From contig NZ_JAMZMJ010000004.1 of assembly GCF_024714495.1 (NCBI RefSeq), positions 248,001 through 312,000 on the forward strand: a stretch of DNA of 64,000 bases, written 5' to 3'. Source of the stretch: Marinoscillum pacificum. GTDB lineage: Bacteria; Bacteroidota; Bacteroidia; Cytophagales; Cyclobacteriaceae. A program made the position numbers and the translations under genes. The notes beneath the pieces were generated by a model. The model did no database searches. It had not been told where the DNA came from and saw nothing but the letters and a program-made list of their open reading frames with translations. Positions 53,544-63,397 of this stretch are shown here, one piece after another (the stretch's first letter is position 1; every line of letters starts with the position of its first letter).

Positions 53544-55219
53544 TGGAACAACGGATTGAAATAATCAACAACTGGAACCTAAAAAAAGTAATAGGAGAAA
53601 TCGAAAACGGCAATATGAAAATCCCACGTTTTCAACGTGGGTATGTTTGGGAGAGGTCCAAAATTGTAAAACTCCTAAACAGTATATATGCTCAATACCC
53701 TATCGGTTCTTTCTTCATTTGGATGGCAAATAAGCAATACAAGAACTTTTCAAGGGAAATTGATGGACTAAACTTGCCAACTGATCCAGAATCCAACCTG
53801 TACAGCTTTATCCTTGATGGCCAACAAAGGATCACATCCTTATATGTGGCTCTAAGAGGTAAAAATCTGAACAATACAGACTATGCTTCAATCTGTTTTA
53901 ATTTGGAAAAGGCTGAATTTCAAATCCCAAGATTAAAAACAGAAAAGCATAACATACCTGCTTTCAAACTCTTTGACACAAAAGAATATGGAGCAGTTTT
54001 AAAAGAGTATACTCTATATGATGTAGAGAATGATACCAATTACTCTGAAGTATGGAGTGAATGCTTGCAAGTTTTCAGCGATTATCCAATTAGTATAATT
54101 AAGACGCTGAAAATGGACTTAGAAGAAGTTGTAGACATATTTGAAAGAATCAATCAGGGAGGTAAGAGACTTTCTTTGTTTGATTTAGTACATGCAAGTA
54201 CATGGGCTCCATCTTTTGACTTGCGAGACAAAATCAAAGAATTCAATTCCGAAGAAAACATTAAGTCATTTGGAGGAATTGAGAATGAAGTTTTTACGCA
54301 AGCTTTAGCATTAAATAGTTTCGGAGATTGCCGAAATCAAAACCAGTTAAAGCTTAATCATGAATTATGTGAAAAGCACTGGAAACAGACCACAGAATCC
54401 ATTAAACTCTCCATGGATTTTGTTAAAGGATTTGGAGTTCGTTTTGTGACGTTTTTGCCTTATAATTCATTTTTGCCAGTCCTACAGCTGTATTTCTATC
54501 ATTCAGGAAATAAAGCTGTCAAGAAGGAGCATAAACCATTTATTGAAAACTGGTTTTGGACGGCTACTTTCTCCCAACATTACTCAAGTTCTAGTTTGAC
54601 AAAAATGAAGGAAGATGCTGACTGGATCAAATCATTAATTTCAGGAAACTTAACTGAGAATATATTTGGCGTTACTCTTACATTAAAAGAGCTTTCCAGG
54701 GTTAGCATGCAAAATAATTCCGTGGTAAAGAACGGGGTTCTATGCTTAATGGCATTGAACAATCCTAAAGATTTTGACAATGGACAAATTGTTATTCTGG
54801 ACAAATCCAATATATCAAAGTCCAATGGTAAGGAAAATCATCATTTCTTCCCATATTCCCTCAAAGAATCATTCAATACGGATGCTAAAGGGATTAATAG
54901 TTTGCTGAATTTTGCACTCATATCTGCCCGACTAAATCGAGAAATAAGTAACAAATTCCCATCTGATTATTTAAAAGCTTACGCCTATGAAAACAATAAT
55001 ATTGGTGAAGACTTGGATAGTCATTTCATTTCCACTGAGGCTTTTAATTATGCTTTAGCTGATGACTATGAAAAGTTCAGAGAAACTCGTGGGCAGATGA
55101 TTTTAAATGCAATATATAGTAAAGTAAGAGTGGGTGAATATGCAGATAATCAATCACTTGAAGATAAAGACATAATAGAAGAAAACATCGAATTCGAATT
55201 ATCTGAAGAATCAGAATAA
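53543..55219 (+). CDS. DUF262 protein encoded within the type I restriction operon
   Basis: This 558-residue protein shows the DUF262 motifs IPRFQRGYVWERSKI (28-42), DGQQRITS (92-99) and VDIFERINQGGKRLSLFDLV. Its C-terminal domain has NHHFFP (432-437), an HNH-like motif as in DUF1524 proteins. It thus resembles a fused GmrSD-type nuclease rather than a type I subunit. It begins one base into the hsdR stop and ends two bases before hsdM, so it is co-translated with the complex. Such open frames inside hsd loci are known in other bacteria, but the role is not defined. It could restrict modified DNA that the type I enzyme tolerates. Confidence 0.88.
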   Translation: MEQRIEIINNWNLKKVIGEIENGNMKIPRFQRGYVWERSKIVKLLNSIYAQYPIGSFFIWMANKQYKNFSREIDGLNLPTDPESNLYSFILDGQQRITSLYVALRGKNLNNTDYASICFNLEKAEFQIPRLKTEKHNIPAFKLFDTKEYGAVLKEYTLYDVENDTNYSEVWSECLQVFSDYPISIIKTLKMDLEEVVDIFERINQGGKRLSLFDLVHASTWAPSFDLRDKIKEFNSEENIKSFGGIENEVFTQALALNSFGDCRNQNQLKLNHELCEKHWKQTTESIKLSMDFVKGFGVRFVTFLPYNSFLPVLQLYFYHSGNKAVKKEHKPFIENWFWTATFSQHYSSSSLTKMKEDADWIKSLISGNLTENIFGVTLTLKELSRVSMQNNSVVKNGVLCLMALNNPKDFDNGQIVILDKSNISKSNGKENHHFFPYSLKESFNTDAKGINSLLNFALISARLNREISNKFPSDYLKAYAYENNNIGEDLDSHFISTEAFNYALADDYEKFRETRGQMILNAIYSKVRVGEYADNQSLEDKDIIEENIEFELSEESE

Positions 55220-55221
55220 AT

Positions 55222-56658
55222 ATGGCCAACGTAAGTGCAGTTGTAAGTAGCGTAAGGAATATCATGCGTCAGGACAGAGGTATCTCTGGTGACGCTCAGC
55301 GATTGGAGCAGCTCGGCTGGATGCTCTTCCTCAAAATCATGGATGACAAAGACCAGGAGCTGGAGGTGATCAAAGACAATTACATCTCTGTAATCCCTGA
55401 GAAATTCCAGTGGCGCAACTGGGCATCTGATCCGGAAGGAATCACCGGAGACGAACTATTAGACTTCATTGATAGTAATGCAGAAAGCAATCTGGGTCTT
55501 TTTGCTTCACTGAGAAACTTAAATGTGCCAGCACACCCTAAACGTGCAGCCATAGTTAAGGAAGTGTTCGAAGGTTCTAATAACTACATGAAGTCCGGCT
55601 ATGAGATGCGTAAGGTCATCAATAAGCTGAATGAGATAGACTTCAACAGCTCGGAGGACAAACACATCTTTGGCAACATTTACGAGAGCATCCTTCAGGA
55701 ACTCCGTGATGCGGGCAACAAAGGCGAGTACTACACGCCTCGTGCGGTGACACAGCTCATGACCCAGATGACCGATCCGAAGCTTGGTGAAAAAGTCCTG
55801 GACCCGGCCGCAGGGACAGGTGGTTTCCTCACGGCAGCTATAGACCATGTGCGAGAGCAATATGTGAAAACAGTGGATGACGAACACATCCTCCAAAAAA
55901 GCATCACAGGTTGGGAGCTGAAGCCGGTGGCATATGTGCTGGGACTCACCAACCTCATCCTGCACGAGATGGATGTGCCGGACTATCACTACATGGATAG
56001 TCTCAAAAAAGAATACAACAGCATTGGCAAAAAAGACCAGGTGGACGTGATCCTGGCCAATCCACCATTTGGGGCAAGCATAGCCGAAGGAGTAGAAACC
56101 AACTTCCCGGCCAGCTACCGATGCAAGGAATCTGCTGATCTCTTTGTAATCTTGATGCTGCAGCTGCTCAAACCCAATGGCCGTTGTGCCATCGTCTTGC
56201 CCGATGGATCTATCACTGGTGAAGGCGTAAAAGCCCGCATCCGCGAAAAGCTCCTGACCGACACCAACCTGCACACCATTGTTCGCTTGCCCCAGAGTAC
56301 GTTCTTCCCGGCCACTGTCAGCACCAACTTGCTCTTCTTCGAAAAAGGCAGCCCAACAGAAGAAATCTGGTACTATGAACACCGACTACCCGAAGGACAG
56401 AAAAGCTACTCCAAGACCAAGCCCATCCAGTTTGATGAGTTTGCACCGCTGATCAAGTGGTGGGAAAACCGTGAAGAAGGAGAACAAGCCTGGAAGGTGA
56501 AAATAGAAGACCTCAAAAACTGGGATCTGGACATCAAGAATCCTAGCAAAGTAGATGAAGAAGAAGTCTTATCCACAAGTCAAGCTTTAGAGAAATTGAA
56601 AAAGTCGATTTCGAAATCAAATGGTTACATCTCAGAATTAGAAAACCTTCTCAGCTGA
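55222..56658 (+). CDS. hsdM: Type I restriction enzyme, M subunit (N6-adenine methyltransferase)
   Basis: This 478-residue subunit has an N-terminal helical HsdM domain, then motif I DPAAGTGGF (194-202) and the catalytic NPPF (280-283) in ILANPPFGASIAEG, followed by DGSITGEGVKARIREKLL. These mark an N6-adenine methyltransferase. The base composition is visibly richer in G+C than in its neighbours (many CTG, GTG, GCC and ATC codons), from the start to about 56520, after which it becomes AT rich again. The stop overlaps the hsdS start by one base. Confidence 0.95.
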   Translation: MANVSAVVSSVRNIMRQDRGISGDAQRLEQLGWMLFLKIMDDKDQELEVIKDNYISVIPEKFQWRNWASDPEGITGDELLDFIDSNAESNLGLFASLRNLNVPAHPKRAAIVKEVFEGSNNYMKSGYEMRKVINKLNEIDFNSSEDKHIFGNIYESILQELRDAGNKGEYYTPRAVTQLMTQMTDPKLGEKVLDPAAGTGGFLTAAIDHVREQYVKTVDDEHILQKSITGWELKPVAYVLGLTNLILHEMDVPDYHYMDSLKKEYNSIGKKDQVDVILANPPFGASIAEGVETNFPASYRCKESADLFVILMLQLLKPNGRCAIVLPDGSITGEGVKARIREKLLTDTNLHTIVRLPQSTFFPATVSTNLLFFEKGSPTEEIWYYEHRLPEGQKSYSKTKPIQFDEFAPLIKWWENREEGEQAWKVKIEDLKNWDLDIKNPSKVDEEEVLSTSQALEKLKKSISKSNGYISELENLLS

Positions 56659-58028
56659 TGAAATCTTACACAATTTCAGATTTTCTTCGGCGAGTAAAAA
56701 ATCCAATCGATTTGGATGATTCGACAAGTTATAAGCGTGTTACGATAAAGACCAATCATCAGGGAGTATATCTAAGAGATACAGAAATTGGCGCTAGGAT
56801 TGGTACAAAAAAACAGTTTGTTATTAATGGAGGTGACTTTATTCTATCAAAAATAGACGCTCGATATGGTGCCTTTGGTATAATTCCACAAGAATTAGAT
56901 GGAGCTATTATCACTGGTAATTTTTGGACATACAGGGTGGATACTTCTTTGGTAGATTCTGAATGGTTTTTCTACTTTACCCATTCCTACAATTTCATTG
57001 AAATTTGCAAGGAATCAAGTGCCGGAACCACCCATAGAAAATACTTGGATGAAACAAGGTTTTTGAATCACAAAATTGATCTTCCCTCTATTTCAGATCA
57101 AGCTAAAATGGTTAAGCGCTATAAGGGATTATCAAAAATTTCGAATAATTGCCTTACTGAAATCCAAACCCAAAAGCAGCTCCTTTCACAACTCAAACAA
57201 TCCATACTTCAGGAAGCCATCCAGGGTAAGCTCACCACAGACTGGCGTGTACAAAACCCTAATGTGGAACCCGCCAGTGGTTTACTAGAGCGCATCAAAT
57301 CCGAGAAACAAAAACTCATCGACGAGAAGAAGATCAAGAAAGAAAAACCACTACCACCCATCACCGCAGATGAAATCCCATTCGATCTTCCCGAAGGCTG
57401 GGTGTGGTGTCGGTTGGGAGAAATAATCGAGTTAATCTCAGGACAGGATTTCGATAAAAGTGGGTTTTCAGAAGATAATAAAGAAGGAGTTCCATATTTA
57501 ACTGGTGCCAGCAATTTGAAGGATGAAAAGGTGATATTGAATCGTTGGACAAAAGCACCAAGATCTATTGCCAGGAATGGAGATCTATTGTTGACATGCA
57601 AAGGGTCCGGGGTTGGTAAGATGGCCTTTTTAGATCATCAGGAAGTACATATTGCAAGACAATTAATGGCAATAAGGAGTGGTATCATAGATCTTTCATA
57701 TATCAAATATTTACTTGCTACTAAGCTAAGCTTGTTTCAAGACGAGGCTAAAAGTTTAATTCCTGGAATCGATAGACCAATGGTGCTCAATATTGTTGTT
57801 CCGCTTCCAACATTATTAGAAATTGAAGCCATCGTCCATAAAGTAGAATCCCTGATGGACAAGTGTCGTGCCCTGGAAACCGAAATCACCCAAAGTGAAC
57901 AACATGCCCAGCACCTCATGCAAGCTGTGCTGAAGGAGGCATTTGAGTCAGAAGACAAAAGCTATACGAATCCGGAACCACCACTCAGCATAGCCGCAGA
58001 AGAAAGGGGGGAGTATGGCAAAAACTGA
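56658..58028 (+). CDS. hsdS: Type I restriction enzyme, S subunit (sequence specificity)
   Basis: This 456-residue protein has two target recognition domains (about 1-165 and 235-410) separated by conserved helical spacers (QTQKQLLSQLKQSILQEAIQG and VESLMDKCRALETEI). The order TRD1-spacer-TRD2-spacer is complete, so a bipartite recognition site is expected. The spacers and hsdM share G+C-rich codon use, while the two recognition domains are AT rich, which fits domain exchange. Specificity cannot be read from sequence. It is followed after 16 bases by a small gene. Confidence 0.95.
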   Translation: MKSYTISDFLRRVKNPIDLDDSTSYKRVTIKTNHQGVYLRDTEIGARIGTKKQFVINGGDFILSKIDARYGAFGIIPQELDGAIITGNFWTYRVDTSLVDSEWFFYFTHSYNFIEICKESSAGTTHRKYLDETRFLNHKIDLPSISDQAKMVKRYKGLSKISNNCLTEIQTQKQLLSQLKQSILQEAIQGKLTTDWRVQNPNVEPASGLLERIKSEKQKLIDEKKIKKEKPLPPITADEIPFDLPEGWVWCRLGEIIELISGQDFDKSGFSEDNKEGVPYLTGASNLKDEKVILNRWTKAPRSIARNGDLLLTCKGSGVGKMAFLDHQEVHIARQLMAIRSGIIDLSYIKYLLATKLSLFQDEAKSLIPGIDRPMVLNIVVPLPTLLEIEAIVHKVESLMDKCRALETEITQSEQHAQHLMQAVLKEAFESEDKSYTNPEPPLSIAAEERGEYGKN

Positions 58029-58044
58029 ACTAAACCTTTAAACA

Positions 58045-58344
58045 ATGATAGAAATTAACGAAGAAGAATTTACAGGCTTTCGTGCTTCCTATTTTGGAGC
58101 AGAAATGATCTGGAGAAATGGAGTGAAACGTGTATTTATTAATCTTGACAATATCCAAAACATAATCTTTGAGGAAAAGAAAGATGTTTTAACCATACTA
58201 ATGGCAGGATCAGAAAATATCATCATCAATTCAAAAAAAGCAAATAATGCATACAGTGAGCTTCTTAAAATATATCAAGATGCCAAGATGAATTTTCGCC
58301 CATATTCAATGGAGTGTAAAGCAACTTCTTGCAATTATTCCTGA
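58045..58344 (+). CDS. Small protein downstream of hsdS, function unknown
   Basis: This 99-residue soluble protein begins MIEINEEEFTGFRASYFGAEM. It is predicted mixed alpha-beta, with strands around RVFINLDNIQNIIF and VLTILMAGSENIIIN. Two cysteines lie near the C-terminus (CKATSC). No family is recognised. Its 16-base spacing from hsdS suggests it belongs to the operon, perhaps as a regulator or anti-restriction factor, which is inference. Confidence 0.55.
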   Translation: MIEINEEEFTGFRASYFGAEMIWRNGVKRVFINLDNIQNIIFEEKKDVLTILMAGSENIIINSKKANNAYSELLKIYQDAKMNFRPYSMECKATSCNYS

Positions 58345-58458
58345 TTTGTCTTTTCTCTCAACTATTCTATACCATATAGTTACCCCGAGGAATAACAACA
58401 TGAGAAAGGTGAAAGTGTGGCAAACATTGTATTCATTCTAAAAATGGATTAATAATAC

Positions 58459-61400
58459 ATGAAGCAAGGCAAAGTAGGATATATCTCTAAACCAGTATTA
58501 GATGGAGTGAGAGGTTTCGAAGATGCTCAGAAGCTCAAGATGGAAGGTTTGATTGATTCATTGATCACTTTTGACTACTTCGCAAATTTCCATCTCGATC
58601 CGAGCACATCTGTCAGTAGTGTCTATGCCGTAGCCTTCAATATCATTTCTCGGGGTACTCCTACTTTAGCCAGTCCTTTTTTAGAATCTGCACTTTCAAA
58701 ATCAACTGGTCTGACTCAGGAAAATTCTAATGAGTTTGAAATTGAATTTGGCAGAAGTGAATCCTTTGATCTCAACAGCGTAGTTCGGGCCCTTCACCCT
58801 ATCGACTCCAGGAAGAAGAATCGTCGAGATTATGTAAATACGGATGTTCTTGATTCTACATTTGAGCGAGACTTCTTATTCAAGTACATTCCTGAGTCTG
58901 AATCCTACCTCCCGTTGGTACTAGATTTTCAGAGGGCAAGAAACACCCTTGGAGCTTCAAATGGCAATTTGGGACGAGTTGATTTTAGCTTACAAATCCC
59001 TTATTTCGATAACGATGTAAGGCAAAATCGATATAAAAAAGATACCGAGGTACGCTTCCAAAAAAAGTATATTGTAGAAGTAGATGGCAGGCGTTATCAT
59101 GATCTCAAAATTGATGCATTAAAGGATTTTGAACTAGCTGAGCTGCCCAACAATACACAGCACGTTAGGGAAGACACACTCTTCCAGGATGTTTATTCTT
59201 TCCTTCGAACTATTTCTAGAGAAGATTATCTGAAAATCTTGAAAACAAACTTTTCAAAAGGACTAGATGATCTACTCAATTACTATCTTCTCATGCTTAC
59301 ACCTCTTGGTGTTGGTCGCATCCAGTATCTGATACTAAAGTATCTGATGAGTGTCTCAGCAAAAAGTCTTAAAGGCAAACTTAAACTAGCGGTTATTGAA
59401 CGAGATTTGCCATGTGCTGCATTAGCCATTCAAGATTTGGAGCAATTACTGTCACGCCTAAATAGTTTAGTTGATGAATCAATAGAGATTCCACAAATAG
59501 AATTGTCTATTTACTCCAGCAAGGAGTTTGTAAATCATGATTTGCATTTAGGCGTACCAACTAATTTAATCAGTGGATTCAAGGCAGATGGGTTTGATTT
59601 GGTCTTGGATATTACGTTGCTCTCACGTTTTTTCACCGTTAGGCATACTCCAGAGGTTAAACATAATTCCCTAATAGTCATCGGCAACAGCCACTATGAA
59701 GACACCTCTCAAAAACATTCATTTATTTCAGCCGAATCCATTAAGTATAAAGAGTTGGTGGTTGAAAAAGACAATGAAGAATATGAAGAAATTCCGCAGA
59801 CTGTTGATAACCTGGAGTATTTCATTCAGCTCTTTTTCAGAAAAAGGAAGTTTAGACCTGGTCAATTACCCATATTAAACAGAGCCTTAAGGGGCAAATC
59901 TGTCATTGGACTCCTGCCAACAGGTGGTGGAAAATCACTTACTTATCAGCTTGCTAGTTTAATGCAGCCGGGGATTACAGTAGTTGTTGACCCTATTAGA
60001 TCGTTGATGCTGGATCAGTACAATAGCCTGGTCAAAATTGGCATCAATAGAGCAGAGTTTGTCAACTCTAGTAAGTCCGGTTCTGAAAGAAGATATATAC
60101 AGAAATCACTCACCGAGGGGCAACTTCAATTCCTCTTCGTATCTCCGGAACGTTATGTGATCAAATCTTTCCGAGATAGTCTTTTTGAAGCTACTCAAAA
60201 CGAATTTTATTTCTCTTATGCCGTAATAGATGAGGTTCACTGTGTGAGTGAATGGGGGCATGAGTTCCGTGCAGATTATCTGAAACTAGGCAAAAACATT
60301 GTTCAATTCACCAAAACCAAGACAGGAAAGAGTATTCCATTATTTGGTCTCACCGCTACAGCATCTTACGATGTATTGGCAGATATAGAAAGAGAGCTGG
60401 AGATTCAGGAAGATGATGGCAATGCCATAGTCCGCTATGAAAATACAGTGAGAGATGAAGTGAACTATCAAATTCTTCAATCATCGATCCCTTCACACAA
60501 ATTGGAGAATCTAAACCCTCGTGCTATTAGATCAGAAATTGGAGAGCGTAAGCAAAAAGCAGCTGTAAGATGGATCCAAGATCTCCAATCAAGACTCACT
60601 TCTTTTCAACCCGCATTACCGGACATTTTAAAAACAAGCTTCGATTCTTATCTACCAGATAGCATAAGAAAGATAACAAGTGATCAGGAATATATTCAAG
60701 ATCAATTAAAACGGCTTGGCTTAGATGATAAGACCTTCAATAAGGATTCAAAAGTTGAAAAAGTAGGGTCTACAGAAATAGAAAAGACATCTTTTAATTC
60801 TGCAATTGTAGTTTTCTGTCCGCATCGTACTGGAGCATTAGGTGTAGAATCATTTGCAAGAATATTCGAAAAAGACATTCCTTCTGAATCAATAGGCACT
60901 TTCATGGGTGCTAGTGATTCTGTGAACTCAGAGGAGATAGACAGGGCCTCTTTTGAAAATCAAGAGAAGTTTCTGGCTAATGAGCAATCAATTATGGTTG
61001 CAACGAAAGCTTTTGGTATGGGGATAGATAAGCCTAACGTAAGAGCCACAGTACACGCCAACGTACCTGGTTCAATAGAATCTTTTGTACAGGAAACTGG
61101 TCGGGCAGGTAGGGATAAAAAACTTTCTATTTCAGCCGTATTCTATAGCCCAAAAGTTCACTTAAAGGATGATAACGAATTTTTTAATGACCGTGAAGTA
61201 TTGGATTTCTTTCATAGGAAATCCTTTAAAGGTAAAATAAAGGAACGTCAGGTAATCTATGAGTTAAGAAACAAAATCACTTATCCGTCAGCTTCAAGAT
61301 TGCATCTGCTTCAGGTGGAGATTGCTGAGAGACTTGACAAGGCAAATATTAAATTAAACATAAACAACAACACACTTTATCTAAATGATGCAGAGGATAA

Positions 61401-62826
61401 TTCCTACCTCGGACGAATGGATTTGAAATCCTTAGCTTTCTCTTCGTCTCATGAATTGAGATCCATCAATAGCAATGATCTCACTCTAATCGCAGCTCTA
61501 ATTAAATCAAGAATAGAAAGCCAGAGTATTGATAGTCGTAGCAGTTGGCTGCAAGATACCGTAGGAATAGAGCCCGCCTCTGGAATTGAAACCAGGCTAT
61601 TAGAAGCTAGCTATGGTGAAGAAATTCAGATGAAAATTGCGTTCTCTAATACCTATGTTTCGAGAAAAGTAGATAGGATTTTCATATTAAACGCCGACCA
61701 TTTTAATAAGGTACTTACCGTCCCTGTTATAAAGAAGTTGTTACTGGAAAACCAACTCTCACAAGAGTCCATTAGTAATACCTTATCAAATGCCGTTGAG
61801 AATGATGCGACATTTGATCAATTCATACATTCACTGACAGATTCGGAGAATCTTCTAGTTGAGTTAATGGATGAGACGCTTGAAAGAGCATATTATCTCC
61901 CTAGAGATAAGTCTGACACAGCTAAAGCTATTTACAGATTGGCCTCCATTGGTGTGATAGATGACTATACAGTTGATTTTCAAAACCATATTTACTACGT
62001 CACGGCAATAAAGAAGAAACCTGATCAGTATTTCAAAAATCTTGGCTTACTAATAACAAGATATACATCCAGAGGCTTTGCAGAAATTCAAATAGAAAGA
62101 TTACATCAAGAGTACGATCCACTTATCGAGAATGGAAAAGCAACAGAGATAGGTGTCTGTATCAACTATCTCACAGACTTTGTTTATGGTCAAATAGCTG
62201 ACAAGAGAGCACAGGCCATTGATGATATGATCAATCTTTGTGAGACGGCTCTAAGGATTGAGGATCCATTTAAGCAGAATAGTGAAATCAAAGATCATAT
62301 CTATTACTACTTCAATGCCAAGTACTCTCGACTGAACAATTTTGCATTAAAAGATGATGGTGAAAAGACTCCTGCTTCATTTTTCGATGATAAGGAAATG
62401 AACACTTTTGACCTTATCAACAAATACCTGGATTTGACAGAATGGGATAGAACTGCATCTCTAAAAACCAACATCAAACACCTTAGAGGAGCTTGTATGA
62501 GAATGCTAAGAGTATTGCCTGACCATGCAGGATTTAGAATACTCAAAGCATATGCCTTGATAGTCTTATCAGAAAACACACAAGGTTTACTTAAAGAGGC
62601 TCAGAAAGAGCTTCTGGATGGCTTGGTTCGTTGGCAACAAGAAGAGGCGGATCTTTCTGTGATGGAACAATTTGATTTAATCGAAAAGAAAATACTATCT
62701 CATATTAATAACAAACTCGTTCGTGAAGTTCTATCTACTGTTCGCTCTACCTTCAGAATAAAGTATTATGCCCAGTGGACTTCTAAATTTTCAAATCAAT
62801 TTACTAAAGGCTTAAACTATGCTTAG
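58459..62826 (+). CDS. RecQ-like helicase with N-terminal DUF559-like nuclease domain
   Basis: This 1455-residue protein carries a PD-(D/E)XK domain near residues 150-260. Its D175 is in GRVDFSLQI, E207-V-D209 is in IVEVDGRRYHD, and a K/D-rich helix follows, as in DUF559/Vsr-type nucleases. From about 465 a RecQ-type helicase begins: FRPGQLPIL, Walker A GLLPTGGGKS (484-493), DEVHC at 591-595 in DEVHCVSEWGHEFRADY, GLTATAS (630-636), GMGIDKPNV (853-861) and QETGRAGRD (878-886). A roughly 200-residue insert sits between motifs III and IV. No RQC zinc cysteines are seen, and the C-terminal 570 residues are unassigned helical sequence. It overlaps the next gene by eight bases. A DNA-targeting defence nuclease is the likely role. 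Confidence 0.85.
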   Translation: MKQGKVGYISKPVLDGVRGFEDAQKLKMEGLIDSLITFDYFANFHLDPSTSVSSVYAVAFNIISRGTPTLASPFLESALSKSTGLTQENSNEFEIEFGRSESFDLNSVVRALHPIDSRKKNRRDYVNTDVLDSTFERDFLFKYIPESESYLPLVLDFQRARNTLGASNGNLGRVDFSLQIPYFDNDVRQNRYKKDTEVRFQKKYIVEVDGRRYHDLKIDALKDFELAELPNNTQHVREDTLFQDVYSFLRTISREDYLKILKTNFSKGLDDLLNYYLLMLTPLGVGRIQYLILKYLMSVSAKSLKGKLKLAVIERDLPCAALAIQDLEQLLSRLNSLVDESIEIPQIELSIYSSKEFVNHDLHLGVPTNLISGFKADGFDLVLDITLLSRFFTVRHTPEVKHNSLIVIGNSHYEDTSQKHSFISAESIKYKELVVEKDNEEYEEIPQTVDNLEYFIQLFFRKRKFRPGQLPILNRALRGKSVIGLLPTGGGKSLTYQLASLMQPGITVVVDPIRSLMLDQYNSLVKIGINRAEFVNSSKSGSERRYIQKSLTEGQLQFLFVSPERYVIKSFRDSLFEATQNEFYFSYAVIDEVHCVSEWGHEFRADYLKLGKNIVQFTKTKTGKSIPLFGLTATASYDVLADIERELEIQEDDGNAIVRYENTVRDEVNYQILQSSIPSHKLENLNPRAIRSEIGERKQKAAVRWIQDLQSRLTSFQPALPDILKTSFDSYLPDSIRKITSDQEYIQDQLKRLGLDDKTFNKDSKVEKVGSTEIEKTSFNSAIVVFCPHRTGALGVESFARIFEKDIPSESIGTFMGASDSVNSEEIDRASFENQEKFLANEQSIMVATKAFGMGIDKPNVRATVHANVPGSIESFVQETGRAGRDKKLSISAVFYSPKVHLKDDNEFFNDREVLDFFHRKSFKGKIKERQVIYELRNKITYPSASRLHLLQVEIAERLDKANIKLNINNNTLYLNDAEDNSYLGRMDLKSLAFSSSHELRSINSNDLTLIAALIKSRIESQSIDSRSSWLQDTVGIEPASGIETRLLEASYGEEIQMKIAFSNTYVSRKVDRIFILNADHFNKVLTVPVIKKLLLENQLSQESISNTLSNAVENDATFDQFIHSLTDSENLLVELMDETLERAYYLPRDKSDTAKAIYRLASIGVIDDYTVDFQNHIYYVTAIKKKPDQYFKNLGLLITRYTSRGFAEIQIERLHQEYDPLIENGKATEIGVCINYLTDFVYGQIADKRAQAIDDMINLCETALRIEDPFKQNSEIKDHIYYYFNAKYSRLNNFALKDDGEKTPASFFDDKEMNTFDLINKYLDLTEWDRTASLKTNIKHLRGACMRMLRVLPDHAGFRILKAYALIVLSENTQGLLKEAQKELLDGLVRWQQEEADLSVMEQFDLIEKKILSHINNKLVREVLSTVRSTFRIKYYAQWTSKFSNQFTKGLNYA

Positions 62827-63397
62827 CGAAGAAATAACCTCATCGATAGATCTCTTACATAAGGAACTTGAAAAACTATCACCGGCTATTGACCTGGTGG
62901 CCAGAGCTAATCAGGCTGTTGATGCAGCTAAGACCATTCCGGATCTTCATAAAAACTTGATAGCTCAAATTCAAACTCTGGAAACCGATTTTAGAAATAA
63001 ACTTGTTGATGAGCTTCAATTAAGTGCATCAGATATTAGTAAGAATGTATCTTCTTTAACGGATTCCCTTACAGAGAGAATGGAGACTATTAAAGCATTT
63101 GCAGATAAGCTTGATGGACAATTAAAGGAGAATCACGACTTTATTGATCAAATTAATCTGATAGATTTTCCAGCACGTTTAAACTCTATTTCAGGTCATG
63201 TGAGCAATATCTCCTCAGGCTTTAACAATCTGCAAGGAGTTACTACTACTTTGAAAGATGATATCCTGAGAATAGAGAGAGAAAACAATCAGAGGATAAA
63301 TGAACTGAATGAGTCAGTGAAGTTCAATAAAACGCTTCAATTCGTATCCGTTGGTTTGTTGGTTGTTGTGATTGTACTGATTTTCGTTTTGAAATAA
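62819..63397 (+). CDS. Tail-anchored coiled-coil protein, partner of the nuclease-helicase
   Basis: This 192-residue protein is nearly all helical coiled coil (KLSPAIDLVARANQAVDAAK to RIERENNQRINELNESV), with no N-terminal signal. It ends in one C-terminal transmembrane helix (FVSVGLLVVVIVLIFVL) and lysine, so the coiled coil faces the cytoplasm. Its ATG lies eight bases inside the helicase stop, which indicates translational coupling and a fixed partnership. A membrane anchor or sensor for the helicase is suggested. No family is recognised. Confidence 0.75.
   Translation: MLSEEITSSIDLLHKELEKLSPAIDLVARANQAVDAAKTIPDLHKNLIAQIQTLETDFRNKLVDELQLSASDISKNVSSLTDSLTERMETIKAFADKLDGQLKENHDFIDQINLIDFPARLNSISGHVSNISSGFNNLQGVTTTLKDDILRIERENNQRINELNESVKFNKTLQFVSVGLLVVVIVLIFVLK

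Noticed and set aside
55519-56382. A 287-codon open frame on the minus strand inside hsdM
   Set aside because: It is antisense to a fully motif-complete hsdM. It is a product of the G+C-rich codon use there and the translation has no family features.
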